Shown piece after piece: positions 1 through 8,152 of a DNA stretch of 17,417 nucleotides. The notes under the pieces are model-generated. The model did not search any database. It had not been told where the DNA came from and saw only the letters and a program-made list of their open reading frames with translations. The translations under genes and the position numbers were made by a program. The stretch is taken from positions 1 through 17,417 of the forward strand of contig CATZYB010000030.1 of assembly GCA_958426095.1 (NCBI GenBank). Direction: 5' to 3'. Within the stretch, counting starts at the first letter, position 1; each line of letters starts with the position of its first letter. Source of the DNA: an uncultured Lachnospiraceae bacterium. GTDB taxonomy: Bacteria > Bacillota > Clostridia > Lachnospirales > Lachnospiraceae.

Positions 1-378
1 GGAGCAAAGCGGGTAGCGCCTTTGAATGTGAGCGGACCTTTTCATTCTTCATTGCTTAGAGGCGCCGGGGAACGACTGAAGCCGGAGCTTTTGAAGGTCA
101 GATGGATGGATTCAAAAATTCCATATGTGTCAAATACGACGGGAGAAATTATTTGGGATAAGGAGCAGATTGTATCGCTGCTTGTCCGTCAGGTTTCCGA
201 ATCGGTTCGATGGCAGCAGGATATGAAAGTAATGATAGATATGGGCGTGGAGGTTTTTGTAGAAATCGGACCGGGAAAAACACTGGCCGGATTTGCAAAA
301 CGGATAGACAGAAAGATTCCATGTATAACCATAGAAACTGTCAAAGATTTGGATAAATTGGAGGCCTTGGTATGTTAA
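1..378 (+). CDS. fabD: Malonyl-CoA:ACP transacylase, C-terminal part (5' end outside window)
   Basis: FabD moves malonate from CoA to acyl carrier protein, giving the extender unit for FabF in the cytoplasm. The frame is open from base 1, so only the last 125 residues are present, against a usual 305-315. The serine nucleophile (GHSxG) lies outside the window. The second catalytic residue is visible: His15 of the fragment, in VSGPFHSSLL, matches the SGPFH motif of the family. The later GVEVFVEIGPGKTLAGF stretch is also typical (the family has xExGPGxxLxG). The stop overlaps the fabG start by 7 bases, which indicates translational coupling. The identity rests on these two motifs plus the fab operon context. 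Confidence 0.93.
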   Translation, partial: GAKRVAPLNVSGPFHSSLLRGAGERLKPELLKVRWMDSKIPYVSNTTGEIIWDKEQIVSLLVRQVSESVRWQQDMKVMIDMGVEVFVEIGPGKTLAGFAKRIDRKIPCITIETVKDLDKLEALVC

Positions 379-1112
379 AGAATAAAATTGCCCTGGTGAC
401 AGGCGGTGGAAAGGGTATTGGTGCGGCAATCGCTAAGGAAATGGCTTCTCAGGGGGCAACGGTTATTGTTAATTATAGTCGCTCTGAGGAAGCCGCAAAG
501 AAAGTACAGTCAGAAATCCGGTCGAATGGTGGAAAAGCAGACATTTTTCGCTGTGATGTTTCGGATTATAACAGTGTCAAAGCAATGATCGGAGATATTA
601 TTCAGCATTATGGCCGGTTGGATATTCTCGTCAATAACGCCGGAATTGTCAAGGACGGTCTGCTGATGAGGATGAAGGAAACGGACTTTGATAAAGTGAT
701 TGAGATTAATCTGAAAGGCACTTTCAACTGTATTCAAAATGTGGCCCGTCAGATGCTGAAACAACGATATGGCCGTATTATCAACATGTCGTCAGTGGTC
801 GGCATTTACGGCAATGCGGGCCAGGTCAATTATGCCGCATCGAAGGCAGGAATCATTGGCCTGACGAAGGCGGCGGCAAAGGAACTCGGAAGTCGGGGGA
901 TCACGGTCAATGCCATTGCGCCGGGATTTATTCAGACAGATATGACCGGGGGATTGAATCAAGAATTGAAAGAGAAGATGCTTGCGGCAATTTCTCTGGG
1001 ACGTTTTGGCACGGCAGAAGATATTGCTCATGCCGCATGCTTTCTTGCATCAGACGGGGCGCGCTATATTACAGGTCAGGTTCTTGGCGTGGACGGCGGC
1101 ATTGGCATGTAA
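372..1112 (+). CDS. fabG: 3-oxoacyl-ACP reductase FabG
   Basis: FabG is the NADPH-dependent reductase that turns 3-oxoacyl-ACP into 3-hydroxyacyl-ACP. The product has 246 residues, the usual length. It is a short-chain dehydrogenase: the TGGGKGIG nucleotide-binding motif is at residues 10-17, NNAG at 88-91, and the catalytic set is Asn113, Ser141, Tyr154 and Lys158 (YAASK). The C-terminus ends in GVDGGIGM, as in FabG. The start lies inside the end of fabD (7-base overlap), and a gap of about 54 bases follows before fabF. SDR enzymes have many functions, but the fit to FabG length and motifs together with the operon leaves little doubt. Confidence 0.96.
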   Translation: MLKNKIALVTGGGKGIGAAIAKEMASQGATVIVNYSRSEEAAKKVQSEIRSNGGKADIFRCDVSDYNSVKAMIGDIIQHYGRLDILVNNAGIVKDGLLMRMKETDFDKVIEINLKGTFNCIQNVARQMLKQRYGRIINMSSVVGIYGNAGQVNYAASKAGIIGLTKAAAKELGSRGITVNAIAPGFIQTDMTGGLNQELKEKMLAAISLGRFGTAEDIAHAACFLASDGARYITGQVLGVDGGIGM

Positions 1113-1166
1113 ATAAAGTGTCGGTATGTATAGGAAATTTAAAAGTCGGGAATGAGGAGAGTTGAA

Positions 1167-2408
1167 ATGAAAGAACGTGTTGTAGTCACAGGAATGGGTG
1201 CAATTACACCTATTGGAAATAATATCGAAGATTTTTGGAATGGAATTAAGGCAGGAAAAATCGGATTTGGAAAAATTACTGCATTTGATACTTCAAATTT
1301 TAAAACTTCTCTGGCAGCAGAGGTGAAGAATTTCAATGCTGCAGATCATATGGATAAACGTGCCGCACGCCGAATGGAACTCTTTTGTCAGTATGCAGTG
1401 GCCGCTTCCAGAGAAGCTATTGAAAATGCCGGACTGGATATGGAAAGGGAAGACCCATTCCGCGTGGGCGTTTGTGTCAGTTCCAGTGTGGGAAGTCTCC
1501 AGATTATGGAAAAGGAAGAAAAGCGCCTGGTGGAAAAAGGACCGGGAAGGGTCGGTCCACTGCTTGTCCCGATGATGATTTCCAATATGGCTTCCGGAAA
1601 CGTTTCGATCGCTTTTGGGTGTCGTGGAAAATCTCTGAATGTGGTAACGGCCTGCGCTACAGGAAGCCATTCGATTGGTGAAGCTTATCGGAGTATTCAG
1701 TCCGGCGAGGTCGATGTTATGCTGGCCGGAGGTACGGAGGCCGCTGTTTGCCCGATTGGCATTGCAGGTTTTGCAGCATTGACGGCTTTGTCGTCTGCTT
1801 CTGACCCGGAACGGGCCTCTATTCCTTTTGATAAGGAACGTAAAGGATTTGTCATGGGTGAGGGTGCCGGCGTAGTCGTTTTGGAAAGCCTTTCTCATGC
1901 AAAAGCCCGGGGAGCAAAAATTCTGGCGGAGGTTGCCGGATATGGAGCGACATCAGATGCATATCATATTACATCCCCGTGCGAGGATGGCAGCGGTGCG
2001 GCAAAAGCTATGGAACTTGCTATGAAAGAAGCCGGTGTAAGTCCGGAAGAAGTAAGCTACATTAATGCCCATGGAACAGGAACGCATCATAATGATTTAT
2101 TTGAGACACGGGCAATTAAACGGGCCTTTGGCGATGCAGCTTATCAGGTGCCGATCAGTTCGACAAAATCGATGATCGGGCACCTTCTCGGAGCCGCCGG
2201 AGCTGTAGAATTTATTACCTGTGTCAAATCCATTGAAGAGGGATACATCCATCCAACGGTGGGCCTGAAGGTCCCTGATGAAGAGTGTGACTTAAATTAT
2301 GTGCCTGGTCAGGGTATTCATGGCGATGTCCGGGTGGCTCTGTCCAATTCCCTTGGATTCGGCGGCCACAATGCAACACTGGCAGTGAAAAAGTTTGAGG
2401 AGGCTTAA
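1167..2408 (+). CDS. fabF: 3-oxoacyl-ACP synthase II FabF
   Basis: FabF condenses malonyl-ACP with acyl-ACP to lengthen the chain by two carbons. I chose the ATG at 1167 rather than the one at 1152. GAGGAGA (1154-1160) is then a ribosome site 6 bases upstream, and the protein begins MKERVVVTGMGAITPIG like other FabF proteins (413 residues). The active-site Cys163 lies in VVTACATGS, His302 in NAHGTGT, Lys334 in SSTKS and His339 in GHLLGAAGA, which gives the Cys-His-His triad of elongating ketosynthases. The frame ends 5 bases before accB. One small difference is NAHGTGTHHND where many FabF proteins have GTST. No truncation is seen. Confidence 0.96.
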   Translation: MKERVVVTGMGAITPIGNNIEDFWNGIKAGKIGFGKITAFDTSNFKTSLAAEVKNFNAADHMDKRAARRMELFCQYAVAASREAIENAGLDMEREDPFRVGVCVSSSVGSLQIMEKEEKRLVEKGPGRVGPLLVPMMISNMASGNVSIAFGCRGKSLNVVTACATGSHSIGEAYRSIQSGEVDVMLAGGTEAAVCPIGIAGFAALTALSSASDPERASIPFDKERKGFVMGEGAGVVVLESLSHAKARGAKILAEVAGYGATSDAYHITSPCEDGSGAAKAMELAMKEAGVSPEEVSYINAHGTGTHHNDLFETRAIKRAFGDAAYQVPISSTKSMIGHLLGAAGAVEFITCVKSIEEGYIHPTVGLKVPDEECDLNYVPGQGIHGDVRVALSNSLGFGGHNATLAVKKFEEA

Positions 2409-2413
2409 AATAC

Positions 2414-2881
2414 ATGGAATTTGAGCAGATACTTCGTCTTGTTGAAACCGTGGCGAAATCAGGGCTTACCGAATTTGATTATGAGGAAGGAAATTTAAAA
2501 ATTCATCTTGGAAAAAAATCGCCGAAAATTTTACAGGTTACTGAAAAGGACAGTACGGTAAGCAGCCTGGAGGTTTCGGAGAATTTCAGAGAATATGAAG
2601 AGAAAGAAGCCGGGGCGGAGGCCAAAGCAGGACATGAGCCGGAAGGGACACCGATCGTTTCTCCAATCGTCGGTGTATTTTATGCAGCGCCGGGGCCGGA
2701 AGCCGACCCCTTTGTTAAGGTTGGCGACCGGGTTGAAGCGGGTCAGGTCATCGGTATTGTGGAAGCCATGAAGCTGATGAATGAAATCCAAAGCGACATA
2801 TCCGGCATTGTCACGGAAATTTGTGTACAGAATGGGGAAGGCGTGGAATACGGTCAGCCCCTGGTTCGTGTACGGGAGTAG
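2414..2881 (+). CDS. accB: Biotin carboxyl carrier protein of acetyl-CoA carboxylase
   Basis: AccB carries the biotin that shuttles CO2 between AccC and the AccDA carboxyltransferase. The product has 155 residues, as usual for BCCP. An N-terminal helical part (about 1-35) is followed by a polar, acidic linker rich in Glu and Ala (about 45-75). A biotinyl/lipoyl domain (about 78-155) begins at GTPIVSPIVGVFY. The biotin attachment site is Lys120 in EAMKLMNEI. GAGGAGG just upstream, overlapping the end of fabF, supplies the ribosome site. It sits between fabF and fabZ, the order seen in Clostridia. AccB must be biotinylated by BirA, which is not in this window. Confidence 0.96.
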   Translation: MEFEQILRLVETVAKSGLTEFDYEEGNLKIHLGKKSPKILQVTEKDSTVSSLEVSENFREYEEKEAGAEAKAGHEPEGTPIVSPIVGVFYAAPGPEADPFVKVGDRVEAGQVIGIVEAMKLMNEIQSDISGIVTEICVQNGEGVEYGQPLVRVRE

Positions 2882-2890
2882 GGGTGCAGT

Positions 2891-3316
2891 ATGACTTTTG
2901 GAATTAAAGAGATCATGGAAATTATTCCCCACAGACAGCCAATGCTGCTTGTTGATAAGGTGGAAATTCTGGAAGAAGATAAAAAGGCAGTAGGATACAA
3001 AGGGGTTACTTACAATGAACCCTTTTTTGCAGGACATTTTCCCGCAGAACCGGTCATGCCGGGGGTTTTGATTATGGAAGCTATGGCTCAGACAACGGCG
3101 GTTCTTCTTTTAAATAAAGAAGAAATGCAAGGTAAGATCGGTTATTTCGGCGGAATCAATAAAGCGAAATTTCGTAAAAAAGTCGTGCCGGGAAGCTTGC
3201 TTCGCATGGAAATTGAGGTGCTCAAACGTCGGGGGCCTGTGGCCGTCGTCTATGGAAAGACTTATACGGAGGAAGGTCTGGCGGCGGAAGGCGAAATGAC
3301 ATTTATGATTGGTTAA
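2891..3316 (+). CDS. fabZ: 3-hydroxyacyl-ACP dehydratase FabZ
   Basis: FabZ removes water from 3-hydroxyacyl-ACP to give trans-2-enoyl-ACP. The product has 141 residues and a single hot-dog fold. The family motif HFPAEPVMPGVLIMEAMAQ is complete, with catalytic His49 and Glu63. The N-terminal IMEIIPHRQPMLLVDKV is also typical. The gene begins 9 bases after accB and ends 13 bases before the TTG start of accC. No second dehydratase/isomerase (FabA or FabM) is in the window, so nothing here explains unsaturated fatty acid synthesis. Confidence 0.96.
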   Translation: MTFGIKEIMEIIPHRQPMLLVDKVEILEEDKKAVGYKGVTYNEPFFAGHFPAEPVMPGVLIMEAMAQTTAVLLLNKEEMQGKIGYFGGINKAKFRKKVVPGSLLRMEIEVLKRRGPVAVVYGKTYTEEGLAAEGEMTFMIG

Positions 3317-3329
3317 CGAGGTGACAGAC

Positions 3330-4679
3330 TTGATAAATAAAGTATTAATTGCCAACCGGGGGGAGATTGCCGTCCGGATTATCCGGGCTTGCCGGGAAAT
3401 GGGTATTGAAACGGTGGCCGTCTATTCAAAAGCAGATGAAACAGCCCTTCATGTTCAGTTGGCCGACGAAGCTGTGTGCATCGGACCGGCGGCATCCAGG
3501 GATAGCTATCTGAATATGGAAAATATTATCAGTGCGACGGTTATCAGCGGCGCGGATGCCATCCATCCCGGCTTTGGATTTTTATCGGAAAATGCCCGGT
3601 TTGCGGAAATGTGCCGTCAATGTCATATTACATTTATTGGACCTTCACCGGAATTAATCCATAAAATGGGTAATAAATCCGAAGCGCGCAAGACAATGAT
3701 GGAAGCCGGTGTCCCTGTAGTTCCGGGGACAAAGGAACCGGTATACACGACGGAAGAGGCAAAGACCCTTGCGGACAACATAGGATATCCGGTCATGATC
3801 AAGGCATCTTCCGGCGGCGGCGGCAAAGGCATGCGGATTTCCCATAGCCCAAGAGATTTTGAAGAAAATTTCCGAATGGCACAGATGGAATCAATCAGCA
3901 GCTTTAGCGATGATACTATGTATATTGAAAAATATATTGAATCTCCGCACCATATTGAATTTCAGATTTTGGGTGATGCTTATGGACATGTCATCCATTT
4001 GGGTGAAAGAGATTGCTCCATTCAAAGAAGGCATCAGAAGGTGCTGGAGGAATCTCCGTCTCCGGCTATCGATGAGGAGCTTCGGGAAAAGATGGGACGC
4101 ACGGCCGTTCAGGCCGCCAAAGCCGTCGGTTATGAGAGCGCTGGAACGATTGAATTTTTATTGGATAAAGATAGAAACTACTATTTTATGGAAATGAATA
4201 CCCGGATTCAGGTAGAACATCCGGTAACAGAATTTGTGACGAATGTGGATTTGATTAAAAGTCAGATTCGAATTGCTTCCGGAGAACCTTTGAATATTCG
4301 GCAGGAAGATATTGAATTTAAGGGTCATGCCATTGAATGCCGGATCAATGCGGAAAATCCGGAAATGAATTTCCGTCCGTCACCAGGGAAGATTGAGCGT
4401 CTTCATCTGCCGGGCGGCAAAGGCATACGGGTGGACACGGCGGTTTATGCCGGATATATTATTCCGCCCTACTATGATTCTATGATCGCAAAGCTGATCG
4501 TTCTCGGAAAATCGAGAAATGAAGCCATTAAAAAGATGAAAAGTGCGTTGAGTGAATTTATTGTAGATGGTATTGACATGAATGTGGATTTTCAGATGGA
4601 AATTATGAACCATCCGAAATTTCAGAGCGGCGATTTTAGTACAGACTTTATTGAGCAAATGGAAAGGGAGGGTGAATGA
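3330..4679 (+). CDS. accC: Acetyl-CoA carboxylase, biotin carboxylase subunit
   Basis: AccC uses ATP and bicarbonate to carboxylate the biotin on AccB. I place the start at the TTG at 3330. GAGGTG (3318-3323) lies 6 bases upstream, and the protein then begins MINKVLIANRGEIAVRI, the standard N-terminus, giving exactly 449 residues, the length of E. coli AccC. Order of domains: biotin carboxylase N-domain (1-110), ATP-grasp (about 113-310) with the glycine-rich loop SSGGGGKGMRI (160-170), and C-domain. Catalytic and ligand residues visible include Lys116, Lys238, Glu288, Asn290, Arg292 and Glu296 in MEMNTRIQVEHPVTE. The stop overlaps the accD start region (ATGATG), so the two subunits are probably translated together. 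Confidence 0.96.
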   Translation: MINKVLIANRGEIAVRIIRACREMGIETVAVYSKADETALHVQLADEAVCIGPAASRDSYLNMENIISATVISGADAIHPGFGFLSENARFAEMCRQCHITFIGPSPELIHKMGNKSEARKTMMEAGVPVVPGTKEPVYTTEEAKTLADNIGYPVMIKASSGGGGKGMRISHSPRDFEENFRMAQMESISSFSDDTMYIEKYIESPHHIEFQILGDAYGHVIHLGERDCSIQRRHQKVLEESPSPAIDEELREKMGRTAVQAAKAVGYESAGTIEFLLDKDRNYYFMEMNTRIQVEHPVTEFVTNVDLIKSQIRIASGEPLNIRQEDIEFKGHAIECRINAENPEMNFRPSPGKIERLHLPGGKGIRVDTAVYAGYIIPPYYDSMIAKLIVLGKSRNEAIKKMKSALSEFIVDGIDMNVDFQMEIMNHPKFQSGDFSTDFIEQMEREGE

Positions 4680-5602
4680 TGCCGAAATTAAACAGTATGT
4701 TTAAGAAAACGACCTATATCACCCTGTCCAACCGCCGTCAGAGTATTCGCCAGGATGCTTTGGTAACGGAAAAGGAATTGAATCCGGCAGAGGTGTCGGA
4801 ACAGCCAAATGTTCCGGAAGGCCTCTGGAAAAAATGCGAGAAATGCGGTGCGATTCTTTATGACAGAGATTTGGAGACAAACTTTTATGTGTGTCAGGAG
4901 TGCCATCACCATCAGCGTATTTCGGCCTGGACACGCATTGGACAAATTGCCGACGCAGGAAGCTTTAAGGAACTGGACGCTGTGATGGAGGACAGGAATC
5001 CACTGGATTTTCCGGAATATGAAGGTAAGCTGGCGGCTATGAGAAAGTCCACCGGATTAAATGAGGGCGTTATTTATGGTTTATGCACGATCCATGGAGA
5101 ACAGACGGTGCTGGCTGTCATGGATTCACGGTTTATGATGGGAAGCATGGGGACGATTGTCGGTGAAAAAATCACCCGGGCCATCGAAACAGCCACGCGA
5201 TTAAAGCTTCCCGTCATTATCTTTACGTGTTCCGGCGGCGCACGGATGCAGGAGGGCATTTTATCGCTGATGCAGATGGCAAAGACTTCGGCAGCGGTAG
5301 ATGCTCACGGACGGGCCGGTCTGCCCTATTTTACAGTGATCACCGATCCAACGACCGGCGGTGTGACGGCCAGTTTTGCCATGCTTGGCGATGTAATTCT
5401 TGCAGAGCCGGGCGTACTGATCGGTTTTGCCGGTCAAAGGGTCATCGAACAGACCATTGGGCAAAAGCTGCCGGAAGGCTTTCAGCGGGCGGAATTTATG
5501 CTGGAACATGGATTTATCGATAAGATTGTGGAACGTAAAGATTTAAAACAGTGTTTGTTTCAGCTCATCCGGGCACATCGTTTGGTAAATAGGGAGGCGT
5601 AG
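4679..5602 (+). CDS. accD: Acetyl-CoA carboxylase, carboxyltransferase beta subunit
   Basis: AccD forms with AccA the carboxyltransferase that moves CO2 from biotin to acetyl-CoA, making malonyl-CoA. Two adjacent ATGs are possible (4676 and 4679). I prefer 4679 because GGAGG (4667-4671) is then 7 bases away. The product has 307 residues. The zinc ribbon is complete: Cys53, Cys56, Cys72 and Cys75 (CEKC and CQEC). The crotonase-like carboxyltransferase core carries CSGGARMQEG at about 184-193 and DPTTGGVTASFAMLGD after it. About 45 residues precede the zinc ribbon, longer than in E. coli, rich in Lys, Arg and Gln. The stop is 5 bases before accA. Confidence 0.95.
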   Translation: MPKLNSMFKKTTYITLSNRRQSIRQDALVTEKELNPAEVSEQPNVPEGLWKKCEKCGAILYDRDLETNFYVCQECHHHQRISAWTRIGQIADAGSFKELDAVMEDRNPLDFPEYEGKLAAMRKSTGLNEGVIYGLCTIHGEQTVLAVMDSRFMMGSMGTIVGEKITRAIETATRLKLPVIIFTCSGGARMQEGILSLMQMAKTSAAVDAHGRAGLPYFTVITDPTTGGVTASFAMLGDVILAEPGVLIGFAGQRVIEQTIGQKLPEGFQRAEFMLEHGFIDKIVERKDLKQCLFQLIRAHRLVNREA

Positions 5603-5607
5603 GACAA

Positions 5608-6393
5608 ATGGAATTTACAGCATGGGATCGGGTACGGATTGCCAGAGAAACGGACCGTCCGACAAGTCTTTATTATATTGAACGTATTTTTGAGGATTTT
5701 ATGGAGTTTCATGGAGATAGAAATGTGAAGGATGATCCGGCCATTGTGGGCGGTATTGGTTTCCTGGCCGGGCGTCCGGTGACGATCATCGGACAGCAGA
5801 AGGGCCGTGACCTGAAAGAACAGGTGGAGCGGAACTTTGGTATGCCAAACCCGGAGGGATACCGTAAGGCATTGCGGCTCATGAAGCAGGCGGAGAAGTT
5901 TCGGCGTCCCATTGTTTGTTTTGTGGATACTTCCGGAGCTTTTTGCGGTATCGAAGCGGAAGAGCGGGGACAGGGCGAAGCCATTGCACGAAATCTTATG
6001 GAAATGTCCGGGCTGACCGTGCCGATTTTATCCGTTGTCATCGGTGAAGGAGGCAGCGGCGGCGCATTGGCTATGGCCGTGGGCAATGAAGTCTGGTGTC
6101 TGGAAAATTCTGTCTATTCGGTGCTGTCGCCGGAAGGGTTTGCCGCCATTTTATGGAAGGACGGTAAACGGGCCGATGAGGCGGCCGAGGTTATGAAAAT
6201 GACATCGGATCATTTGAAAGCATTGAAAGTTGTTGACAGAGTGTTTGCCGAACCGGAGCCGGTACATGTGGATAATGGCGAAGCCTTGGCAGAGGATATG
6301 AAGCGGGCCATGATTGAATTTTTTAAGCGCTATGATAAGATGGCGCCGGAAGCTATTGCCGGGGAACGCTATGAGCGGTTCCGTCATTTTTAG
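5608..6393 (+). CDS. accA: Acetyl-CoA carboxylase, carboxyltransferase alpha subunit
   Basis: AccA is the partner of AccD in the carboxyltransferase half of acetyl-CoA carboxylase. The product has 261 residues. This is shorter than the E. coli protein (319) but normal for the compact Gram-positive form, which lacks most of the N-terminal helical extension. Family motifs are IGQQKGRD (61-68), VDTSGAFCGIEAEERGQGEA (106-125) and GEGGSGGALA (146-155). The E. coli-type TPGAYPG segment reads TSGAFCG here, so both prolines are replaced; I believe this is seen in related Clostridia and does not suggest loss of function. AGGGAGG (5591-5597) near the end of accD serves as ribosome site. Confidence 0.95.
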   Translation: MEFTAWDRVRIARETDRPTSLYYIERIFEDFMEFHGDRNVKDDPAIVGGIGFLAGRPVTIIGQQKGRDLKEQVERNFGMPNPEGYRKALRLMKQAEKFRRPIVCFVDTSGAFCGIEAEERGQGEAIARNLMEMSGLTVPILSVVIGEGGSGGALAMAVGNEVWCLENSVYSVLSPEGFAAILWKDGKRADEAAEVMKMTSDHLKALKVVDRVFAEPEPVHVDNGEALAEDMKRAMIEFFKRYDKMAPEAIAGERYERFRHF

Positions 6394-6402
6394 GAGAAGA
6401 TA

Positions 6403-7506
6403 ATGAGATCAAAACAGATTAAACCATTAAAAATCGGGGAGCTGACGGCAAGACTGCCAATCATACAGGGAGGTATGGGTGTCGGCGTCAGCCTTTCATC
6501 TTTGGCCGGCGCGGTGGCCTCCGAGGGTGGCATTGGCGTTATTTCCACAGCTCAGATTGGATTTTACCGTCCGGATTTTGAAAGGAATCCTTTAGAGGCA
6601 AATTTAAAGGCCATCAAAGAGCAGGTGGCTTTGGCGAAAGAAAAAGCCAAGGGCGGTATTATCGGGGCTAATATTATGGTCGCCACAAGAAATTATAAAG
6701 AGTATGTGACAGCGGCTGTTCGGGCCGGTGTGGATCTGATCATTTCCGGTGCGGGACTGCCGAGGAATCTGCCCGAATACGTCCGGAATTCTGCGGTCAA
6801 AATTGCACCGATTGTTTCTTCAGAGAAAGCTGCAAAAGTCATCTGCCGTCTCTGGGACAGGAATCATCACTGTGCTCCGGATATGGTCGTGATCGAAGGG
6901 CCTTTGGCAGGCGGTCATCTGGGATTTTCAGAAAAAGAACTGGCGCCCTTTGTCAGGGACAGCGCTGCTGAGATAAATCATATGATGGCCGATTATGATG
7001 AGGAAATCCGGCGAATTATCCATGTGTGTCATGAATATGGTGAAAAATACGAAAAAGAAATTCCTGTTGTTGTGGCGGGAGGTATCGACACGGCGGAGAA
7101 GACCAGACACGCCCTTTCATTGGGGGCTTCCGGTGTTCAGGCCGCAACGCCTTTTGTGGCGACAGAGGAATGTGATGCCCACAAAAGCTTTAAAGAGGCC
7201 TATATTAAGGCAAAAAAGGAAGATGTCGTTATATTAAAAAGTCCGGTGGGAATGCCTGGGCGGGGCATTAAAAATATTTTTCTTGAAAATGTTGCCCGGG
7301 GAAAGCGGGATGAAATTCATTGTAAACAATGTCTGGAAGGCTGTAATCCGGCGACGATTCCCTATTGCATTACCGACGCGCTCATTCGAGCCGTCCGGGG
7401 AGATGTGGAAAACGGTCTTGTTTTTTGCGGAGCCAATGTGGATAAAATAAAACGGATTTCTACGGTGCGGGAAGTCATTGCAGATATTCTGGGAGTGGCT
7501 GTGTGA
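6403..7506 (+). CDS. FabK / nitronate monooxygenase-like FMN flavoprotein
   Basis: This is a TIM-barrel flavoprotein of the COG2070 group, which includes enoyl-ACP reductase II (FabK) and nitronate monooxygenases. It has 367 residues. Visible motifs are PIIQGGMGVGVS (19-30), the EGPLAGGHLG loop with the family's active-site His172, and VVAGGID (223-229) for FMN phosphate binding. GGAGAAG overlaps the accA stop, and the gene is the last of the fab operon, which favours a role in lipid synthesis. However, it is about 40 residues longer than pneumococcal FabK (324), and its C-terminal part carries Cys307, Cys310, Cys314 and Cys322 (CKQCLEGCNP...YC), not a FabK hallmark as far as I know. A true fabK could lie upstream of fabD, outside the window, so I give no symbol. 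Function: FabK-like reductase or a relative with an unknown substrate. Confidence 0.85.
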   Translation: MRSKQIKPLKIGELTARLPIIQGGMGVGVSLSSLAGAVASEGGIGVISTAQIGFYRPDFERNPLEANLKAIKEQVALAKEKAKGGIIGANIMVATRNYKEYVTAAVRAGVDLIISGAGLPRNLPEYVRNSAVKIAPIVSSEKAAKVICRLWDRNHHCAPDMVVIEGPLAGGHLGFSEKELAPFVRDSAAEINHMMADYDEEIRRIIHVCHEYGEKYEKEIPVVVAGGIDTAEKTRHALSLGASGVQAATPFVATEECDAHKSFKEAYIKAKKEDVVILKSPVGMPGRGIKNIFLENVARGKRDEIHCKQCLEGCNPATIPYCITDALIRAVRGDVENGLVFCGANVDKIKRISTVREVIADILGVAV

Positions 7507-7522
7507 CTGTTTTTTTATAGAT

Positions 7523-7551
7523 TTGACAGGATGGAGGACCTGTGCTAGGGT
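7523..7551 (+). promoter_or_regulatory. Candidate sigma-A promoter for the membrane protein gene
   Basis: A perfect -35 TTGACA (7523-7528) is followed after 17 bases by TAGGGT (7546-7551), preceded by TGC (7543-7545), an extended -10. The -10 matches TATAAT in only three positions, but the -35, the spacing and the TG element are good. It sits just after the end of the fab operon, so the next gene is probably transcribed separately. The predicted start of the RNA is only about 10 bases before the ATG, giving a very short leader. Confidence 0.5.
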
Positions 7552-7571
7552 ATCTATGAGGTGACATAGAT
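7552..7571 (+). promoter_or_regulatory. Perfect hairpin over the start codon of the 7570 gene
   Basis: ATCTATG (7552-7558) and CATAGAT (7565-7571) are exact reverse complements. The loop AGGTGA (7559-7564) is the ribosome site itself. The right arm takes in the first two bases of the ATG at 7570. The stem is short (7 bp, mostly A-T), so it may only weakly modulate initiation, or may instead be a DNA palindrome bound by a regulator just downstream of the promoter. Confidence 0.4.
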
Positions 7572-8091
7572 GAAGAAATATAAAAAAAGCGTTGATAATC
7601 CGGCATTCATAGAAAGTATGCTGCGTATATTATTTGTCCTGACACTTATTAGCCTGTTTGGCGCCATGCTTACCTGGAATTTTATAATGAATATTACCCA
7701 TGCCCATGGTTTTGAGTTTGTAAAAACAACATGGGCCTTTTGGCTGTGGCTGCCAGTCCCGATTTTGTCTATCGTGTTAGGCATTAAATATAAAAGAGCA
7801 GGGATTAGATGCACTAAAAATATCGTGGGCGGCCTGATCATTGGATTTTTATTATTTATTTATGGATCATTTTGGCTAGTTCCAATATTTTCGGAAGATA
7901 TCAATAAAAGTATTTCTTATGATTATAGTGAAATTAATAATTATAAAAGCATCATAGATGCGGAGCTTCCGTCCAATGGGGAATTGATCAGAGAAAATTA
8001 TGGACAATTCTTTGAGCCGGATAAAACGGAATATTCTAAAATAGATGTTTATTATGATAAGGAGGATACCAACGGGTATTTTTGTCGATGA
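7570..8091 (+). CDS. Small membrane protein of unknown function
   Basis: I do not recognise this family. The 173-residue product has three likely membrane helices at about residues 18-40, 53-72 and 83-106, with a short basic segment between the last two (GIKYKRAGIR). The C-terminal part (about 107-173) is hydrophilic, rich in Asp, Glu, Tyr and Asn, without further helices. No signal peptide cleavage site or enzyme motif is evident. The ribosome site AGGTGA is 5 bases before the ATG. The gene is clearly more AT-rich than the fab operon before it and has its own candidate promoter, so it looks like a separate accessory gene. The abrupt end (TNGYFCR) beside a damaged Rpn gene could mean C-terminal truncation, but I cannot show that. 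Confidence 0.65.
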   Translation: MKKYKKSVDNPAFIESMLRILFVLTLISLFGAMLTWNFIMNITHAHGFEFVKTTWAFWLWLPVPILSIVLGIKYKRAGIRCTKNIVGGLIIGFLLFIYGSFWLVPIFSEDINKSISYDYSEINNYKSIIDAELPSNGELIRENYGQFFEPDKTEYSKIDVYYDKEDTNGYFCR

Positions 8092-8152
8092 ATAAAAGCG
8101 GTTCGACAACCAACTTTGACAGAATCCACAACAGATGTGTGCTAACCTGTTC

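Noticed and set aside
1152..1166. Upstream ATG as fabF start
   Set aside because: It would place the GAGGAGA ribosome site inside the coding sequence and add five residues not found in FabF proteins.
1293..1898. A 201-codon open frame on the minus strand
   Set aside because: It lies wholly inside fabF, has no ribosome site or family motif, and its composition (rich in Arg, His, Ser, Thr) is that of a shadow frame.
7474..7516. T run (7510-7516) after the fab operon as a terminator
   Set aside because: The only stem before it is GTCA/TGAC plus CAG/CTG with an internal loop, too weak to call. Some termination is possible but not supported.
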